Shown here: positions 37,094-47,384 of the stretch, in pieces
How the letters are laid out: each line of letters begins with the position of its first letter
Numbering within the stretch: the first letter of the stretch is position 1
DNA from: Dyadobacter flavalbus
GTDB taxonomy: Bacteria > Bacteroidota > Bacteroidia > Cytophagales > Spirosomataceae
Assembly: GCF_006149045.1 (NCBI RefSeq)
Contig: NZ_VBSN01000059.1
Coordinates: 186,001-250,000, forward strand
Length of the DNA stretch: 64,000 bases
Reading direction: 5' to 3'
Program-made: the position numbers and the translations under genes
Notes under the pieces: model-generated
What the model was told of the DNA's origin: nothing
Seen by the model: only the letters and a program-made list of their open reading frames with translations
Databases searched by the model: none

Positions 37094-38281
37094 TTATTGC
37101 TGTACAAACTTGTAAACAGCGCCTTTTCCATCCTCCAGAAGCTGTGTAAGCACGTACATTTCACCGGAAACGTCTTCACCGAAACTGTAAACATGCCAGT
37201 AACCGGGATCTCTTGAAACGGAAAGCTTCGTCCGTGTCCATTTATTTCCGCTTTGCGGTGCAAGTGCCCATATCGGACCCATCATGTCGCCGTAAACATA
37301 CTTGCCCGCAAGCGCAGGAATGGCCTTGCCGCGGTATACAAAGCCGCCCGTAATGCTGATGCCATCGGTATGCGGGTATTCATAAATCGGTTTGATCGCT
37401 TTTGCGGGCTGCGGATCGGAGGGTTTGAATGCGTGAAAACCTTCTATTGCACGCCATCCGTAATTTCCTCCGTTGGTGATAATATCCACTTCTTCATACT
37501 TGTCCTGCCCGACTTCGCCTGCAAAAAGCTGATTGGTTTGACGGTCAAAACTGATGCGCCACGGATTGCGCAGCCCGTATGCAAAAATTTCCGGACGTGC
37601 ATCTTTCCGGTTTACAAACGGATTGTCTTTCGGAATGCCGTACGGCGTCTGGTTTACATCAATTCTCAGGATTTTACCCAGCAACGTATTCAGGTTCTGC
37701 CCATTGCCGTATTCACCGTGCCGGTCGCCGCCGCCGCCGCCGTCACCGCTGGAAATATACAGATAACCGTCTGCGCCGAATTTAAGATCGCCACCGTTAT
37801 GGTTGGATTCCGGCTGGTTAAATGTCAGTACTTTCCGCATGCCGGTTTTCTCGGCAACCAGCGCATTGTTTTTACTGACTTTGTATTCGCGGATTTCCGA
37901 ATGGTGGTCAACGTCTTTTTCGCCGTTTGCTGCAACGCTGATATAAACAAAAAACTTTCCGTTGGAAGCATAATCCGGATGAAAAGCCAGTCCGAGCAAA
38001 CCGCGTTCGTCATACCCTTCTTTTTTCAGAACGACGTCTGTAATGTCCAGAAATGGCGTTTTGACCAGTTTTTCATTCTGGATAACCCGGATGCGGCCTT
38101 CCTGTTCGCACACAAAAAGCAGTTCGGGATTTTTCTTGGTTACTGCCAAGGCAGTCGGGTGCGTAAGCGCATCGCTGATGAGTTTCAGGCTTACATTGGG
38201 TGCTGCCGGCCCGGTTTGCGCATAAACGGACCTGGCGAAGAAAATCAGTAAAAATACCGGTGCAAGAAATTTTTTTAACAT
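37094..38281 (-). CDS. PQQ-dependent sugar dehydrogenase (glucose/sorbosone type)
   Basis: The ATG at 38281 gives a 395-residue protein with a typical signal peptide (MLKKFLAPVFLLIFFARSVYAQ in total, cleavage after Ala-Gln). The six-bladed propeller of the soluble glucose dehydrogenase/sorbosone dehydrogenase family is evident from HNGGDLKFGADGYLY, the Gly-rich SSGDGGGGGD, FAYGLRNPWRISFD and GEVGQDKYEEVDI. The conserved His of HNGG corresponds to the catalytic base. It oxidises aldoses in the periplasm with PQQ, which must be imported or made elsewhere. The broken aldo/keto reductase lies 50 bp downstream, so the two were likely a sugar-oxidation operon. Confidence 0.92.
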   Translation of the reverse strand: MLKKFLAPVFLLIFFARSVYAQTGPAAPNVSLKLISDALTHPTALAVTKKNPELLFVCEQEGRIRVIQNEKLVKTPFLDITDVVLKKEGYDERGLLGLAFHPDYASNGKFFVYISVAANGEKDVDHHSEIREYKVSKNNALVAEKTGMRKVLTFNQPESNHNGGDLKFGADGYLYISSGDGGGGGDRHGEYGNGQNLNTLLGKILRIDVNQTPYGIPKDNPFVNRKDARPEIFAYGLRNPWRISFDRQTNQLFAGEVGQDKYEEVDIITNGGNYGWRAIEGFHAFKPSDPQPAKAIKPIYEYPHTDGISITGGFVYRGKAIPALAGKYVYGDMMGPIWALAPQSGNKWTRTKLSVSRDPGYWHVYSFGEDVSGEMYVLTQLLEDGKGAVYKFVQQ

Positions 38282-38655
38282 AATCTGTGAAGTGAATGAA
38301 TGCTGGTTATTGATGGACAAAAAATGGATGGTTGTTGTAAAATCGGGGAATTCTGGTGTCATGTTTTATCCGGATTATGCTAACAATTTCCACGCCAGCG
38401 CAAACGACCGCATGCAGTCAGATTCGATCTGCTGCCTCAGCATCACGTATGATTACTGGAAATCAAAGCCATAATCCTCTTTTTCCGGCATCAGAAAGAT
38501 GCAGCGGGATTGGGAAAGAATTTTCTTTTTACAGATCGGGCACTTGAAAATTCCGGAAACGGGAAATAATAATTTCCGGTATATGCTACATTAATTCAAA
38601 TAAATAATAATATTACATACAATTTTTACTACTTTATGTAAAAATAAGTCGTATA
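38282..38655. other. Divergent promoter region, no gene seen
   Basis: About 370 bp between the sugar dehydrogenase (minus) and the hybrid kinase (plus). The part closest to the kinase is very AT-rich. I see no clear promoter box, operator or RNA gene. Confidence 0.5.
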
Positions 38656-41600
38656 ATGAATTTTAAAAACGCTATATGTAAGCGCTGGCTGTACACATTA
38701 GCCATTTATCCTGCCATGCTTTTCGCGCAGGAGCCAGGCTTCAGGCAGCTTTCTACCAATCAGGGTTTATCGCAGAATCATGTCAGTTCCATACTCATGG
38801 ACAAGCAGGGTTTTATGTGGTTCGGAACTGAAGACGGCCTGAATTTATACGATGGTTATACTTTCAAACACTACAAGCATGTCGTGTCCGACAGCACCAG
38901 CATCAATGACAGCTATATCCTGGATTTGCTGGAAGACCGGGCAGGAAATCTTTGGATCGGGACTTCATCGGGGCTTAACAAGTTTGACCGGGATGCAAAC
39001 CGTTTCAGACAATATACTTTCGGCAGCCGGAACATTGGCATCAACGATATCTTTCAGGACAGTAAAGGAAGGATGTGGCTTGGTTCCGATAAAGGGCTGA
39101 TCCTGTTTGATCCGGTTAACGGTTCGATTCGGATTTATCCGCCGTTTAAAGAAGCCGGCAAAAATAAAGGTGCTTCCTTTGTTACGCGCATTGCAGAAGA
39201 CAATGCAGGCAGCCTTTGGGTAGGAACGGAATACGGCCTTTATCAGCTGAATCCTGAAAACGGCCGGTATAAAAGTTATTTCAAAGGCGCGGGCGACAGA
39301 CAGCTGTATTCGGACTGGATCAAAGCATTGTATAAGGATAAAAAAGGCAACATCTGGATCGGAACGCATGGCGGCGGAATGTCTCTGTATTTGCCGGAAA
39401 GCAATACGTTCCGGAGTTTCCTGAACAGCCGGAACGACAGCAGCAGCATAGCGCATAACGATGTGCTGAGCATTACCCAGAACAGCGACGGCAACTTGTG
39501 GATCGGTACGGAAAACGGCGGAATCAGTGTTTATGACATGACGGCAAACCGTTTTACAACCTATCAGCAGAACGAGGACGACAATACTTCCCTGAGCAAC
39601 AATTCGGTTTATTGCATTTATCCGGACAAGGCTGGAAATATCTGGATCGGGACTTTTGCAGGCGGAATCAGTTTCCTGCCCAGATTCGGTAAAAAGTTCC
39701 GGTCGTACCGGCAGGTTCCGCACGACCCGAACAGTTTGAGCAACAACATCATACTTGCCATTTGCGGCGACAGCAATCCGGATTATGTGTGGCTGGGAAC
39801 GGACGGCGGCGGACTGAATCTTTTCAACAGAAAAACCAGGAAATTTACACATTACAAGCACAGCAAAACCAATCCGAATTCCGTCAGTAACAATTATGTG
39901 ATTGCGGTTATTCAGGTTTCCGAGGATGTTCTCGGGCTGGGTTATCACAACGGCGGATTCGATTTTTTCAATGTCAGGACGGGAACGTTCGAGCATCATA
40001 TGCCGCGCCCCAATGATCCGAACAGCCTTTCGAGTTCGGATGTAAACAACATGTTCCGCGACCGTGACGGCAACATCTGGCTGGGCATGTGGAAAGGCGG
40101 ACTGGAATTCTATGACGTGAAAAGCAGAAAATTCACGCATTACCGCAATAATCCCGACGACAAAACCAGTCTGAGCTCCGACATTGTAACGGAAGTTTTT
40201 CAGGACCGTGACGGCAACATCTGGGCCGGAACGTACGAAGGGCTGAACATGCTGAACGCAGACCGGAAGCATTTCACAAGGTTCGGGTTTGACAGCAAAA
40301 ACAAGCATTCCCTTTCAAGCAACAAAGTCCAGTCGATACATGAAGCCGATAACGGCGATCTGTGGATCGGAACACTGGGCGGCGGACTCAATTATTTTGA
40401 CCGGAAAAAGAAGGTTTTTACGGCTTACACCGAACAGGACGGGCTTGCGAGCAATGTCATTTACGGCGTTGCCAAAGATAAAAAGAACAATCTCTGGCTG
40501 AGTACGAACAGCGGACTTTCCAGGTTCGATTACCTTTCCAAAACATTCCGTAACTACGGTGTGGAGGATGGGTTGCAGGGCACCGAATTCAGGAGCAATG
40601 CTGTATTTCAGGCAGGCGACGGGGAAATGTTCTTTGGCGGCGTACGCGGTTTCAGTACTTTTTATCCGGACCGCCTTGTGGACAATCATTATATTCCGCC
40701 GGTATACATTACAGATTTTCTGATTTTTAACAAACAGGTAGCAATCGGGGGTAAAAATGCCGTGCTGACCAAACACATCAGTCAGTCGGAAAGCATCCGG
40801 CTTTCTTACAAGCAGTCTGTCATTTCATTTGAATTTGCCGCACTGAACTACACAATGCCGGAAAAGAACCAGTATGCTTACCGGTTACAGGGTTTTGACG
40901 ACGACTGGATTTACAGCGGAACGATGCGCAGGGCCACTTATACCAATCTGGATGCCGGTGACTACGTTTTTGAAGTGAAAGCATCCAATAACGACGGTGT
41001 CTGGAACCCGAAAATAACGCGTTTACAGCTGCATATCTGGCCTCCGTACTGGCGTACTTCGTGGTTTCGCATCCTTGCCGTTTTGCTTGTGATCGGATTG
41101 TTATACGGCGTTCACAGGCTGCGAATGCGTGTGATCCGGGCACAGAAAAGGATGCTTGTAAAACAGGTTCACGATAGAACTGAAGAAATAAGCAGGCAGA
41201 AGCATGAACTTCAGGCGCAGTCGGAGCATCTGCAGGAACTTAACAAGGAACTGCAGGTCCGAAACGATCAGGAACAGCTAGCCAGAAAAGAGGCCGAAAA
41301 AGCCAATATGGCCAAAAGCGTTTTTCTGGCGACCATGAGCCACGAAATCCGTACGCCGATGAATGGCGTGATCGGAATGGCCATGCTGCTTTCTCAGACA
41401 AAGATGACGCCGGAACAGGCAGAATATACCGAAACGATCATCAGCAGCGGCGACAGTCTGCTGACGGTGATCAACGACATTCTGGATTTCTCCAAAATCG
41501 AATCCGGCAATATGGAGCTTGAACTCATCAGTTTTGACCTCCGCGAATGCATTGAAGGCGTTCTGGACCTGTTTTCGTCCAAAGCGGCTGCTATCGGCCT

Positions 41601-42870
41601 GGACCTGGTTTATGAAATCGATGCGCTGGTTCCGAGCCAGATTATCGCTGACAGTCAGCGGCTGCGACAAATTCTGATCAATCTGGTCGGCAATGCGATC
41701 AAGTTTACGCATCAGGGCGAAGTCTTTATTCATGTACGCCTTTTACGGCAGATCAACGCACAGGATATAGAAATCCGTTTTGACATACAGGATACCGGCA
41801 TCGGCATTCCGGCCGACAAGCTCGACCGGCTTTTTGTGGCCTTTTCACAGGTTGATTCCTCCCATACGCGTAAATACGGCGGTACGGGTCTGGGGCTCAT
41901 CATCAGCCAGAGACTTGTCAATCTGATGGGCGGATCCATTGGCGTGGAAAGTGTTGTGGACAAAGGCACCAATTTCCATTTTACGATCATTGCACAGATC
42001 AGCACGCAGCCGACACGCCAGTATGTATTTTTTAATACAACCGAAAATCAGGGAAAATCCATTCTGATTGTAGACGACAATGATACCAACCTGCGGATTT
42101 TACAGGTTCAGATGGAACAATGGAAACTCATTCCGACGCTGGCCTCATCCGGAAAACAGGCGCTTCAGATACTCGACAGCGGCGCCAGGTTTGATCTGGT
42201 GATTTCAGATCAGCAAATGCCGGAAATGGACGGAATCGATCTTGCAGCCATTATAAAAAGCAAATATCCCGCGCTTCCCATTTTCCTGCTGAGTTCGGTC
42301 GGTGATGAAGCCGGGCGTAACCATAAGGACCTTTTTGCTGCCATCCTGACCAAGCCCGTCCGGCATAACCAGCTTGGAAAGCTGATCCAGATGGAACTGA
42401 AGGCGCAGAAGGAAACGGATGTAAGCGAGCGCCAGCCTTCGCCTTCCAGTCTTTCAAAAGAATTTGCCGGCCATTTTCCATTGCATATTCTGATGGCGGA
42501 AGACAATCCGGTGAACGAAAAACTTTTTATCAATATCCTCAGCAAGCTGGGCTACGTGCCCGTCGTTACCCGGAACGGGCGGGAAGCTTTTGAAAAAACG
42601 TTGGAGGAAAGATTCGATGCCGTTTTTATGGATGTGCAAATGCCCGAACTGGACGGACTGGAAGCGACACGCCGGATTCGCAGCCAGCCAATGGAACAGC
42701 CTTACATCGTAGCCATGACTGCCAATGCCATGCGTGAAGATCAGGAGGATTGTCTGCAGGCGGGTATGGATTATTATATCTCCAAGCCGCTCAGGTTAAA
42801 CGAGATAAAAACGGCACTTCAGAAGGCTTACGACAGCAGAAAACAAAATGCAGCACACGCCGGAAACTGA
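38656..42870 (+). CDS. Hybrid histidine kinase with propeller sensor and two receiver domains
   Basis: This 1404-residue protein has a signal peptide (to about residue 22). Fourteen or so two-component-propeller repeats follow to about residue 690, with recurring units such as GNLWIGT and GLSRFD. A Y_Y_Y domain (about 735-795) and one membrane helix (about 800-820) come next. The kinase core has the H-box [10 protein letters not shown] with His896, N-box [11 protein letters not shown], and G-boxes DTGIGIP and [10 protein letters not shown]. Two receivers follow with phosphoacceptors Asp1185 ([10 protein letters not shown]) and Asp1326 ([10 protein letters not shown]). Unlike classic HTCS regulators it has no AraC-type DNA-binding domain, so it needs a phosphotransfer partner. 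The sensor faces the periplasm and probably binds a glycan. It is divergent from the sugar dehydrogenase. Confidence 0.95.
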   Translation: MNFKNAICKRWLYTLAIYPAMLFAQEPGFRQLSTNQGLSQNHVSSILMDKQGFMWFGTEDGLNLYDGYTFKHYKHVVSDSTSINDSYILDLLEDRAGNLWIGTSSGLNKFDRDANRFRQYTFGSRNIGINDIFQDSKGRMWLGSDKGLILFDPVNGSIRIYPPFKEAGKNKGASFVTRIAEDNAGSLWVGTEYGLYQLNPENGRYKSYFKGAGDRQLYSDWIKALYKDKKGNIWIGTHGGGMSLYLPESNTFRSFLNSRNDSSSIAHNDVLSITQNSDGNLWIGTENGGISVYDMTANRFTTYQQNEDDNTSLSNNSVYCIYPDKAGNIWIGTFAGGISFLPRFGKKFRSYRQVPHDPNSLSNNIILAICGDSNPDYVWLGTDGGGLNLFNRKTRKFTHYKHSKTNPNSVSNNYVIAVIQVSEDVLGLGYHNGGFDFFNVRTGTFEHHMPRPNDPNSLSSSDVNNMFRDRDGNIWLGMWKGGLEFYDVKSRKFTHYRNNPDDKTSLSSDIVTEVFQDRDGNIWAGTYEGLNMLNADRKHFTRFGFDSKNKHSLSSNKVQSIHEADNGDLWIGTLGGGLNYFDRKKKVFTAYTEQDGLASNVIYGVAKDKKNNLWLSTNSGLSRFDYLSKTFRNYGVEDGLQGTEFRSNAVFQAGDGEMFFGGVRGFSTFYPDRLVDNHYIPPVYITDFLIFNKQVAIGGKNAVLTKHISQSESIRLSYKQSVISFEFAALNYTMPEKNQYAYRLQGFDDDWIYSGTMRRATYTNLDAGDYVFEVKASNNDGVWNPKITRLQLHIWPPYWRTSWFRILAVLLVIGLLYGVHRLRMRVIRAQKRMLVKQVHDRTEEISRQKHELQAQSEHLQELNKELQVRNDQEQLARKEAEKANMAKSVFLATMSHEIRTPMNGVIGMAMLLSQTKMTPEQAEYTETIISSGDSLLTVINDILDFSKIESGNMELELISFDLRECIEGVLDLFSSKAAAIGLDLVYEIDALVPSQIIADSQRLRQILINLVGNAIKFTHQGEVFIHVRLLRQINAQDIEIRFDIQDTGIGIPADKLDRLFVAFSQVDSSHTRKYGGTGLGLIISQRLVNLMGGSIGVESVVDKGTNFHFTIIAQISTQPTRQYVFFNTTENQGKSILIVDDNDTNLRILQVQMEQWKLIPTLASSGKQALQILDSGARFDLVISDQQMPEMDGIDLAAIIKSKYPALPIFLLSSVGDEAGRNHKDLFAAILTKPVRHNQLGKLIQMELKAQKETDVSERQPSPSSLSKEFAGHFPLHILMAEDNPVNEKLFINILSKLGYVPVVTRNGREAFEKTLEERFDAVFMDVQMPELDGLEATRRIRSQPMEQPYIVAMTANAMREDQEDCLQAGMDYYISKPLRLNEIKTALQKAYDSRKQNAAHAGN

Positions 42871-42925
42871 TGCCGGGTTTGTCCGGCACTTCAGCTTTTC
42901 TTGCTAGGCAGGATATCTTGCTTCA

Positions 42926-42963
42926 AACTTTCCGGTTGCATGCAGAAACCGGAAAGTTCTTTC
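42926..42963 (+). terminator. Hairpin, likely terminator after hybrid kinase gene
   Basis: A 12-bp perfect stem (42926-42937 with 42947-42958) with a 9-base loop lies 55 bp after the kinase stop. The following bases are T-rich but interrupted by C, so termination is likely but not ideal. Confidence 0.6.
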
Positions 42964-43202
42964 TCATTTCCCGGAACCGCATTGAACGCAACAGATGAAT
43001 TTTTGTTTAGTTATCATTGCATTGGTTCTCCTGCCGGTACGAAACAGGCACCTGAACAAACCTGAAAACAGCATACTGGTATTTTACAGATTTTTGCAGG
43101 AAAAAGATGATAATAAAAATGCCCTGAATAGTATGCAGCGCGATTTCTTTGTTTTTATTAAAGTAAACTGCTTTGCATATTTGAAAAGCTTTTCCTTAGC
43201 TG
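42964..43202. other. Intergenic region before mnmH, no supported gene
   Basis: A 71-codon plus-strand frame at 42995-43210 overlaps the start of mnmH and has no recognisable features. I regard it as chance. The promoter of the selenium operon should lie here. Confidence 0.45.
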
Positions 43203-44246
43203 ATGATTAAAAATACAACCATAGAGGATTTTCTTCAATTTAAAGGCAGCATCCCGCTTGCCGACGTTCGTACGCCTGCCGAGTTTGCGCACGGGCATAT
43301 TCCCGGCGCGTTCAATCTGCCTTTGTTCAGTAACGACGAAAGGGTGCTGGTCGGGACAACTTACAAGCAGGTTGGGAGGGAAGAAGCCATCATGCTGGGA
43401 TTTGACCTGACAGGTCCCAAATGGTCGGGTTTTATACGGCAGGCGCTGGAAATGGCTCCCGACAAAAAAATAGGCGTTCATTGCTGGCGCGGCGGCATGC
43501 GCAGCGGAGCCATGGCCTGGGCGCTGAACCTTTACGGTTTTGAAGTATATCTGATCGAAGGCGGTTATAAAAACTATCGCAGATGGGTTCACCGGCAGTT
43601 TGAAGTGCCCTGTCAGCTCTGGATTCTGGGCGGCAGAACGGGGTCCGGTAAAACGCGTATCCTGCATGAACTCCGGTCGGCGGGTGAGCAGATTATTGAC
43701 CTGGAACAGCTTGCGCAGCATCAGGGTTCGTCGTATGGCACCATGAACAGGCTGGTGCAGCCCACGCAGGAACAGTTTGAAAACAATCTGGCCGATGAGC
43801 TGAAAGAACTGGATGCAAACCGTAAAATATGGGTGGAAGATGAAAGTCTGAATATCGGCAAAATACTGATTCCAAACGGCTTCAGGCAGCAAATGAAAAC
43901 GGCCATGCTCATTGAAGTTAAAGTAAGTACGGAACAGCGGGTCAGTGATCTTGTGAAAGAATACGGCGTGCTGGACAAGGATTTTCTGGCGGCCTGTACC
44001 GAACGGATTCATAAAAGGCTCGGCCCGTTGCAGACCAAGCAGGCCATAGCTGCTATATATGATGACAGAATGGAGGATTTTATCCGTCTCGTTCTGGTTT
44101 ATTATGACAAAACATATCAGACGTGCCTCCATAACCGGAATGCGGAACACGTTTTTTCCTTAACGCTGACCGACGGCAATGTGCCGGAAAACGCATTGCA
44201 GATTTTAAATTTTACCAGTTCAATTGCTGTAACCAGTCCGTTATAG
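43203..44246 (+). CDS. mnmH: tRNA 2-selenouridine synthase
   Basis: The 347-residue protein joins an N-terminal rhodanese domain to a P-loop domain, the layout of MnmH (SelU/YbbB). The rhodanese loop is HCWRGGMRS with Cys94, and the Walker A motif is GGRTGSGKT (143-151). MnmH first geranylates and then selenates 2-thiouridine at the wobble position of tRNAs for Lys, Glu and Gln, using selenophosphate. The selD gene starts 9 bases downstream, supplying that selenophosphate, so this is a tight two-gene operon. Length is normal. Confidence 0.96.
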   Translation: MIKNTTIEDFLQFKGSIPLADVRTPAEFAHGHIPGAFNLPLFSNDERVLVGTTYKQVGREEAIMLGFDLTGPKWSGFIRQALEMAPDKKIGVHCWRGGMRSGAMAWALNLYGFEVYLIEGGYKNYRRWVHRQFEVPCQLWILGGRTGSGKTRILHELRSAGEQIIDLEQLAQHQGSSYGTMNRLVQPTQEQFENNLADELKELDANRKIWVEDESLNIGKILIPNGFRQQMKTAMLIEVKVSTEQRVSDLVKEYGVLDKDFLAACTERIHKRLGPLQTKQAIAAIYDDRMEDFIRLVLVYYDKTYQTCLHNRNAEHVFSLTLTDGNVPENALQILNFTSSIAVTSPL

Positions 44247-44255
44247 CGCTCAATT

Positions 44256-45296
44256 ATGAATACAGACGACATTAAACTTACGCAATATTCCCACGGTGCG
44301 GGCTGCGGCTGCAAGATCAGCCCGGCGGTTCTTGACAAAATACTGCATAGTTCCGTAGCCATGCAGCCCGATGCGCGACTGCTTGTCGGAAATGACAAAC
44401 GGGACGATGCTGCTGTGCTGGACCTGGGCAACGGAACGGCACTTATTTCCACAACCGATTTTTTTATGCCCATTGTGGACGATGCCTTCGATTTCGGACG
44501 CATTGCATCCGCCAATGCCATCAGTGATGTATATGCCATGGGCGGCAAGCCTGTGCTGGCCATTGCAATTCTCGGATGGCCTATTGACAAGATTGCGCCG
44601 GAAGTAGCCCGGAAAGTGCTGGAAGGATCAAGGGCTGTTTGCGCCGAAGCAGGCATCACGCTGGCGGGCGGCCACAGCATAGACTGTCCGGAACCTGTAT
44701 TCGGGCTGGCTGTCAACGGGATGGTGAATATTCCGCAGCTTAAACAGAACTCAACGGCAACGGCCGGATGCAGGCTTTATCTTACCAAAGCACTTGGTGT
44801 CGGCATCTTGTCCACTGCGCAGAAAAGAGGCTTACTGCTGAAAGAAGATGCAGCCATTGCGCTGAAAAGCATGGTTACACTGAACAAACCCGGAGAAATT
44901 TTCGGGCAGCTTGAATTTGTGAAGGCCATGACCGATGTTACCGGATTCGGCTTGCTCGGGCACCTTTCCGAAATGTGCGACGGAAGCGGTTTGTCAGCCG
45001 TTGTTGAATTTGACAAGGTTCCGGTGATTGATTCTTTGCCTTATTATCTTGAAAAAAGCTGTTTTCCCGGCGGAACGCAGCGCAACTGGAACAGCTACGG
45101 GCATAAAATCGGACCGGTAAGCGATCACCAGAAATACATACTGGCCGATCCGCAGACCAGCGGCGGTTTGCTCGTTGCAGTTACGGAAGAACATACGGCT
45201 GCGTTTGAAGCAAAGCTGGAAGTACTCGGTCTCAATGCGGTTTCATTCGGCTGGCTGAAACCCAAGGACGACGGGCCGGTAATAACCGTTGTATAA
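44256..45296 (+). CDS. selD: Selenide, water dikinase (selenophosphate synthase)
   Basis: The 346-residue enzyme makes selenophosphate from selenide and ATP. The glycine-rich N-terminal motif GAGCGCK has Cys17 and Lys20 at the same positions as the E. coli enzyme; the active site uses Cys, not Sec. Further family motifs are [23 protein letters not shown] and [10 protein letters not shown]. It directly follows mnmH. In the absence of any Sec-decoding gene in this window the local evidence points to selenium use for tRNA modification. Confidence 0.97.
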   Translation: MNTDDIKLTQYSHGAGCGCKISPAVLDKILHSSVAMQPDARLLVGNDKRDDAAVLDLGNGTALISTTDFFMPIVDDAFDFGRIASANAISDVYAMGGKPVLAIAILGWPIDKIAPEVARKVLEGSRAVCAEAGITLAGGHSIDCPEPVFGLAVNGMVNIPQLKQNSTATAGCRLYLTKALGVGILSTAQKRGLLLKEDAAIALKSMVTLNKPGEIFGQLEFVKAMTDVTGFGLLGHLSEMCDGSGLSAVVEFDKVPVIDSLPYYLEKSCFPGGTQRNWNSYGHKIGPVSDHQKYILADPQTSGGLLVAVTEEHTAAFEAKLEVLGLNAVSFGWLKPKDDGPVITVV

Positions 45297-45374
45297 AATG
45301 ATTCGAGGAGCAGACGGCGGAATGTTTTCCCTGCCTGTTTCCATTTTTAACTCACATTTCAACCAAATCAGATC

Positions 45375-45815
45375 ATGAAAAACAGAATTCAGCAATTCGG
45401 GTTTATTTTACTGCTGTTATTTTCCATCACCACGCAGGCACAGGAAAAACAGGAACCCTGGACAGATGCTCAACTCATGCCGACACAGGAACTGGCCGAT
45501 AAAATCAACAATTCAGGCAAAGATAAACCATTGATTATCAATATCGGCCCGCAATCGGTCATTAAAGGTTCGGTGGATGTTGGCCCGGGAAAGGAAAAAG
45601 AAAATATCGGCAAGCTGGACAAGACGCTTGCCAAGGTGGATAAAAAACGTGAAGTTGTCATTTATTGCGGCTGCTGCCCGTTCGACAGATGCCCGAATAT
45701 CAGGCCGGCTTTCAATGAGCTGAAAGAGCTGGGATTCGTCAATGCAAAACTTTTGAACGTACCAAAAAACATTAAAGTAGACTGGATCGACAAAGGGTAT
45801 CCGGTAAACCAGTAA
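45375..45815 (+). CDS. Exported rhodanese-like protein with Cys-rich loop
   Basis: The 146-residue product has a signal peptide (cleavage after TQAQ, residue 23). A reduced rhodanese-like domain follows, with the active loop YCGCCPFDRCPN containing Cys98, Cys100, Cys101 and Cys106. Standard rhodaneses have a single catalytic Cys, so the extra three may bind metal or form disulfides. It starts 78 bp after selD and ends 9 bp before the thioredoxin-like gene, suggesting shared transcription with one or both. A role in periplasmic sulfur or selenium transfer is inference. Confidence 0.8.
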   Translation: MKNRIQQFGFILLLLFSITTQAQEKQEPWTDAQLMPTQELADKINNSGKDKPLIINIGPQSVIKGSVDVGPGKEKENIGKLDKTLAKVDKKREVVIYCGCCPFDRCPNIRPAFNELKELGFVNAKLLNVPKNIKVDWIDKGYPVNQ

Positions 45816-45824
45816 ACCCGATAT

Positions 45825-46343
45825 ATGAAAAGGCCCGCTTCAATTATACTGATGCTGATTGTGCTGAGCTGCGGTTACCGTGCCGAGGCTCAGGAAAATG
45901 AAATAAAAGTAGGCGTAATGGCGCCTGAAATTTCCCTGCCTACACCGCAGGGAAAAATGGTTTCTCTTTCTTCGCTGCGCGGAAATCTGGTGCTGATCGA
46001 TTTCTGGGCCAGTTGGTGTGCACCGTGCGTGGAGGAACAGCCGGAGCTGAAAAGGCTGTACGATACCTACCATCAATCCATAAAAAAGGGTAAAAAGCTG
46101 GAAATTTACGGCGTATCGCTCGACAGTAAAAAACCGGCCTGGGAAAAAGCAATCCGGAGATTCGATATAAAATGGCCGCAAGTGAGTGATCTTAAATTCT
46201 GGTCTTCGCCCGTAGCAAAAACGTACAACCTGGAAGGAATTCCTTATAACGTGGTGGTTGACGGCGATGGCTATATTATTGCGTTAAATCTCCACGGGAA
46301 AGAGCTGGAAGATTTTGTCAGGGCAGGGCTGGAGGAGAAGTAA
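45825..46343 (+). CDS. TlpA-like periplasmic thioredoxin
   Basis: The 172-residue protein has an N-terminal signal; VLSCG around Cys16 may be a lipobox. The thioredoxin domain carries FWASWCAPC with the redox pair Cys65 and Cys68, and the cis-Pro segment is EGIPYNVVVD. This is the TlpA/ResA type that reduces disulfides outside the inner membrane. It lies 9 bp downstream of the Cys-rich rhodanese, a likely redox partner. Confidence 0.9.
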   Translation: MKRPASIILMLIVLSCGYRAEAQENEIKVGVMAPEISLPTPQGKMVSLSSLRGNLVLIDFWASWCAPCVEEQPELKRLYDTYHQSIKKGKKLEIYGVSLDSKKPAWEKAIRRFDIKWPQVSDLKFWSSPVAKTYNLEGIPYNVVVDGDGYIIALNLHGKELEDFVRAGLEEK

Positions 46344-46353
46344 GGGGTAGTGC

Positions 46354-46460
46354 TGGTTGTTATTGGCTCCGATTGATTGTTACTGGTTGTCATTTATGGT
46401 CAATGGCTGTCATTTATAGCTAATGGTTGTCATTAATAGTCATTGGTTGTTATTGGTTTT
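46354..46460. repeat. 20-bp tandem repeat array
   Basis: Three consecutive 20-bp units occupy 46384-46403, 46404-46423 and 46424-46443 (type TGGTTGTCATTTATAGTCAA). Partial or diverged units flank them on both sides. A degenerate relative is at 29879-29952. The array lies between convergent genes and has no coding potential. Confidence 0.8.
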
Positions 46461-46469
46461 TTTTGATTT

Positions 46470-46543
46470 GGATTGTCATTTTGAGCGATGTGAAGGGCCG
46501 GGTTTATTGGCTTTTACAGCTGTTTTGCTCAATATGACAATCC
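46470..46543. repeat. Long inverted repeat in convergent intergenic region
   Basis: Arms of 17 bp (46470-46486 and 46527-46543) pair with one mismatch around a 40-base spacer. The left arm reads GATTGTCATTTTGAGC, which resembles a family of intergenic palindromic repeats common in Bacteroidota genomes. It directly follows the 20-bp tandem array. Confidence 0.65.
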
Positions 46544-46598
46544 TTATTTTATGAGGCAATTTCATTTCTTGAAACGCCCTGAATATAGATGCACGAAA

Positions 46599-46943
46599 TT
46601 ATTCTGCGTAATAACGCCCGATTAGTTCATAGGTGGCGTCCTTGTATTTCAGAGTGATCACTGATTCCCGGCCAAATTCCCTGGTGATGCATATCTGGAA
46701 TTTGACCCCCTTATCGTCCATCGCTTCAATATTGCATTCCGGCTCGTCGGGGCGGCGCAGCAGAATCTTGTAATTCTGCATGGTGCCGTTTCGGTAGTCC
46801 AGCGTCCATACGCTGCGGTTTCCTACATAAAAATAGGCAGGCGTAAGCAACTTCTTTCCATAAGCTTCTGTAATGACGTACCGCCCGGCAAATGAAGCCG
46901 TTGAGATCAGAAGAAATAAGATAACAGAGATCGATTTTTTCAT
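46599..46943 (-). CDS. Small secreted protein of unknown function (114 aa)
   Basis: The ATG at 46943 gives 114 residues with a clear signal peptide (MKKSISVILFLLISTASFAG). The frame is open for another 84 codons upstream, but that part has no signal and looks non-coding. The mature protein of about 95 residues is mostly beta strand (YFYVGNRSVWTLDYRNGTM, SVITLKYKDATYELIG) with two Cys. I do not recognise it. Confidence 0.65.
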   Translation of the reverse strand: MKKSISVILFLLISTASFAGRYVITEAYGKKLLTPAYFYVGNRSVWTLDYRNGTMQNYKILLRRPDEPECNIEAMDDKGVKFQICITREFGRESVITLKYKDATYELIGRYYAE

Positions 46944-47384
46944 TGAGTAATTGTGATTATAAGGCATTGTACCGAAAGCAGGCCGGCAGAATTCTTTGCC
47001 ATAATTAATAAAACTACGCTTAACGGCCAAGAAAAACGGCTTACTTATTACCGTTAAATAAGTGAGATCTTCCTTTCGTCCTTTATTCAAGTCAAACCTA
47101 AACGGCAATGTTACGGTAAATATTCCATCCGGGACAATGAAATCTGTTGCAGTCGAAAGCACGTCGGATGCACGTTGCCGCCTGTTCCACAGCATACACC
47201 ATCCATAAATGCCCTTTAAAAATGATTGCAGCAGCCATTTGCCAAAGCCGGATCAGAACGGGGGCAGCTGATTATCCCGGCTGTAAATGATTGCTATTCC
47301 AATATAATTCTATTGCTTGATAAATTAGTTTTATATAAGTTTAGAACAATTTTGTAAATTAATGCAGTATCAATCAGTACTTGG
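46944..47384. other. Divergent intergenic region, no gene seen
   Basis: About 440 bp between the small secreted protein (minus) and the polysaccharide operon (plus). The last 100 bp before 47385 are AT-rich and should contain the operon promoter. No exact TAnnTTTG box, operator or RNA gene is visible. Confidence 0.5.

Noticed and set aside
37725-37750. Run of GCC/CGC triplets resembling a microsatellite
   Set aside because: It encodes the Gly-rich SGDGGGGGD segment conserved in PQQ sugar dehydrogenases, so it is explained by the protein.
38965-40308. Long minus-strand ORF (447 codons) inside the hybrid kinase gene
   Set aside because: It is the antisense shadow of the propeller repeats; the plus-strand frame has clear domains and the shadow has none.
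38950-40500. Recurring similar DNA segments resembling direct repeats
   Set aside because: They are the coding repeats of the two-component propeller (GNLWIGT-type units) in the hybrid kinase.
42995-43210. 71-codon plus-strand ORF just before mnmH
   Set aside because: It overlaps the mnmH start by 8 bases, has no motif or signal peptide, and lies in AT-rich promoter sequence. Chance frame is more likely.
46944-47195. 84-codon N-terminal extension of the small secreted protein
   Set aside because: The ATG at 46943 begins a textbook signal peptide; the extension is compositionally unlike coding sequence and would bury the signal.
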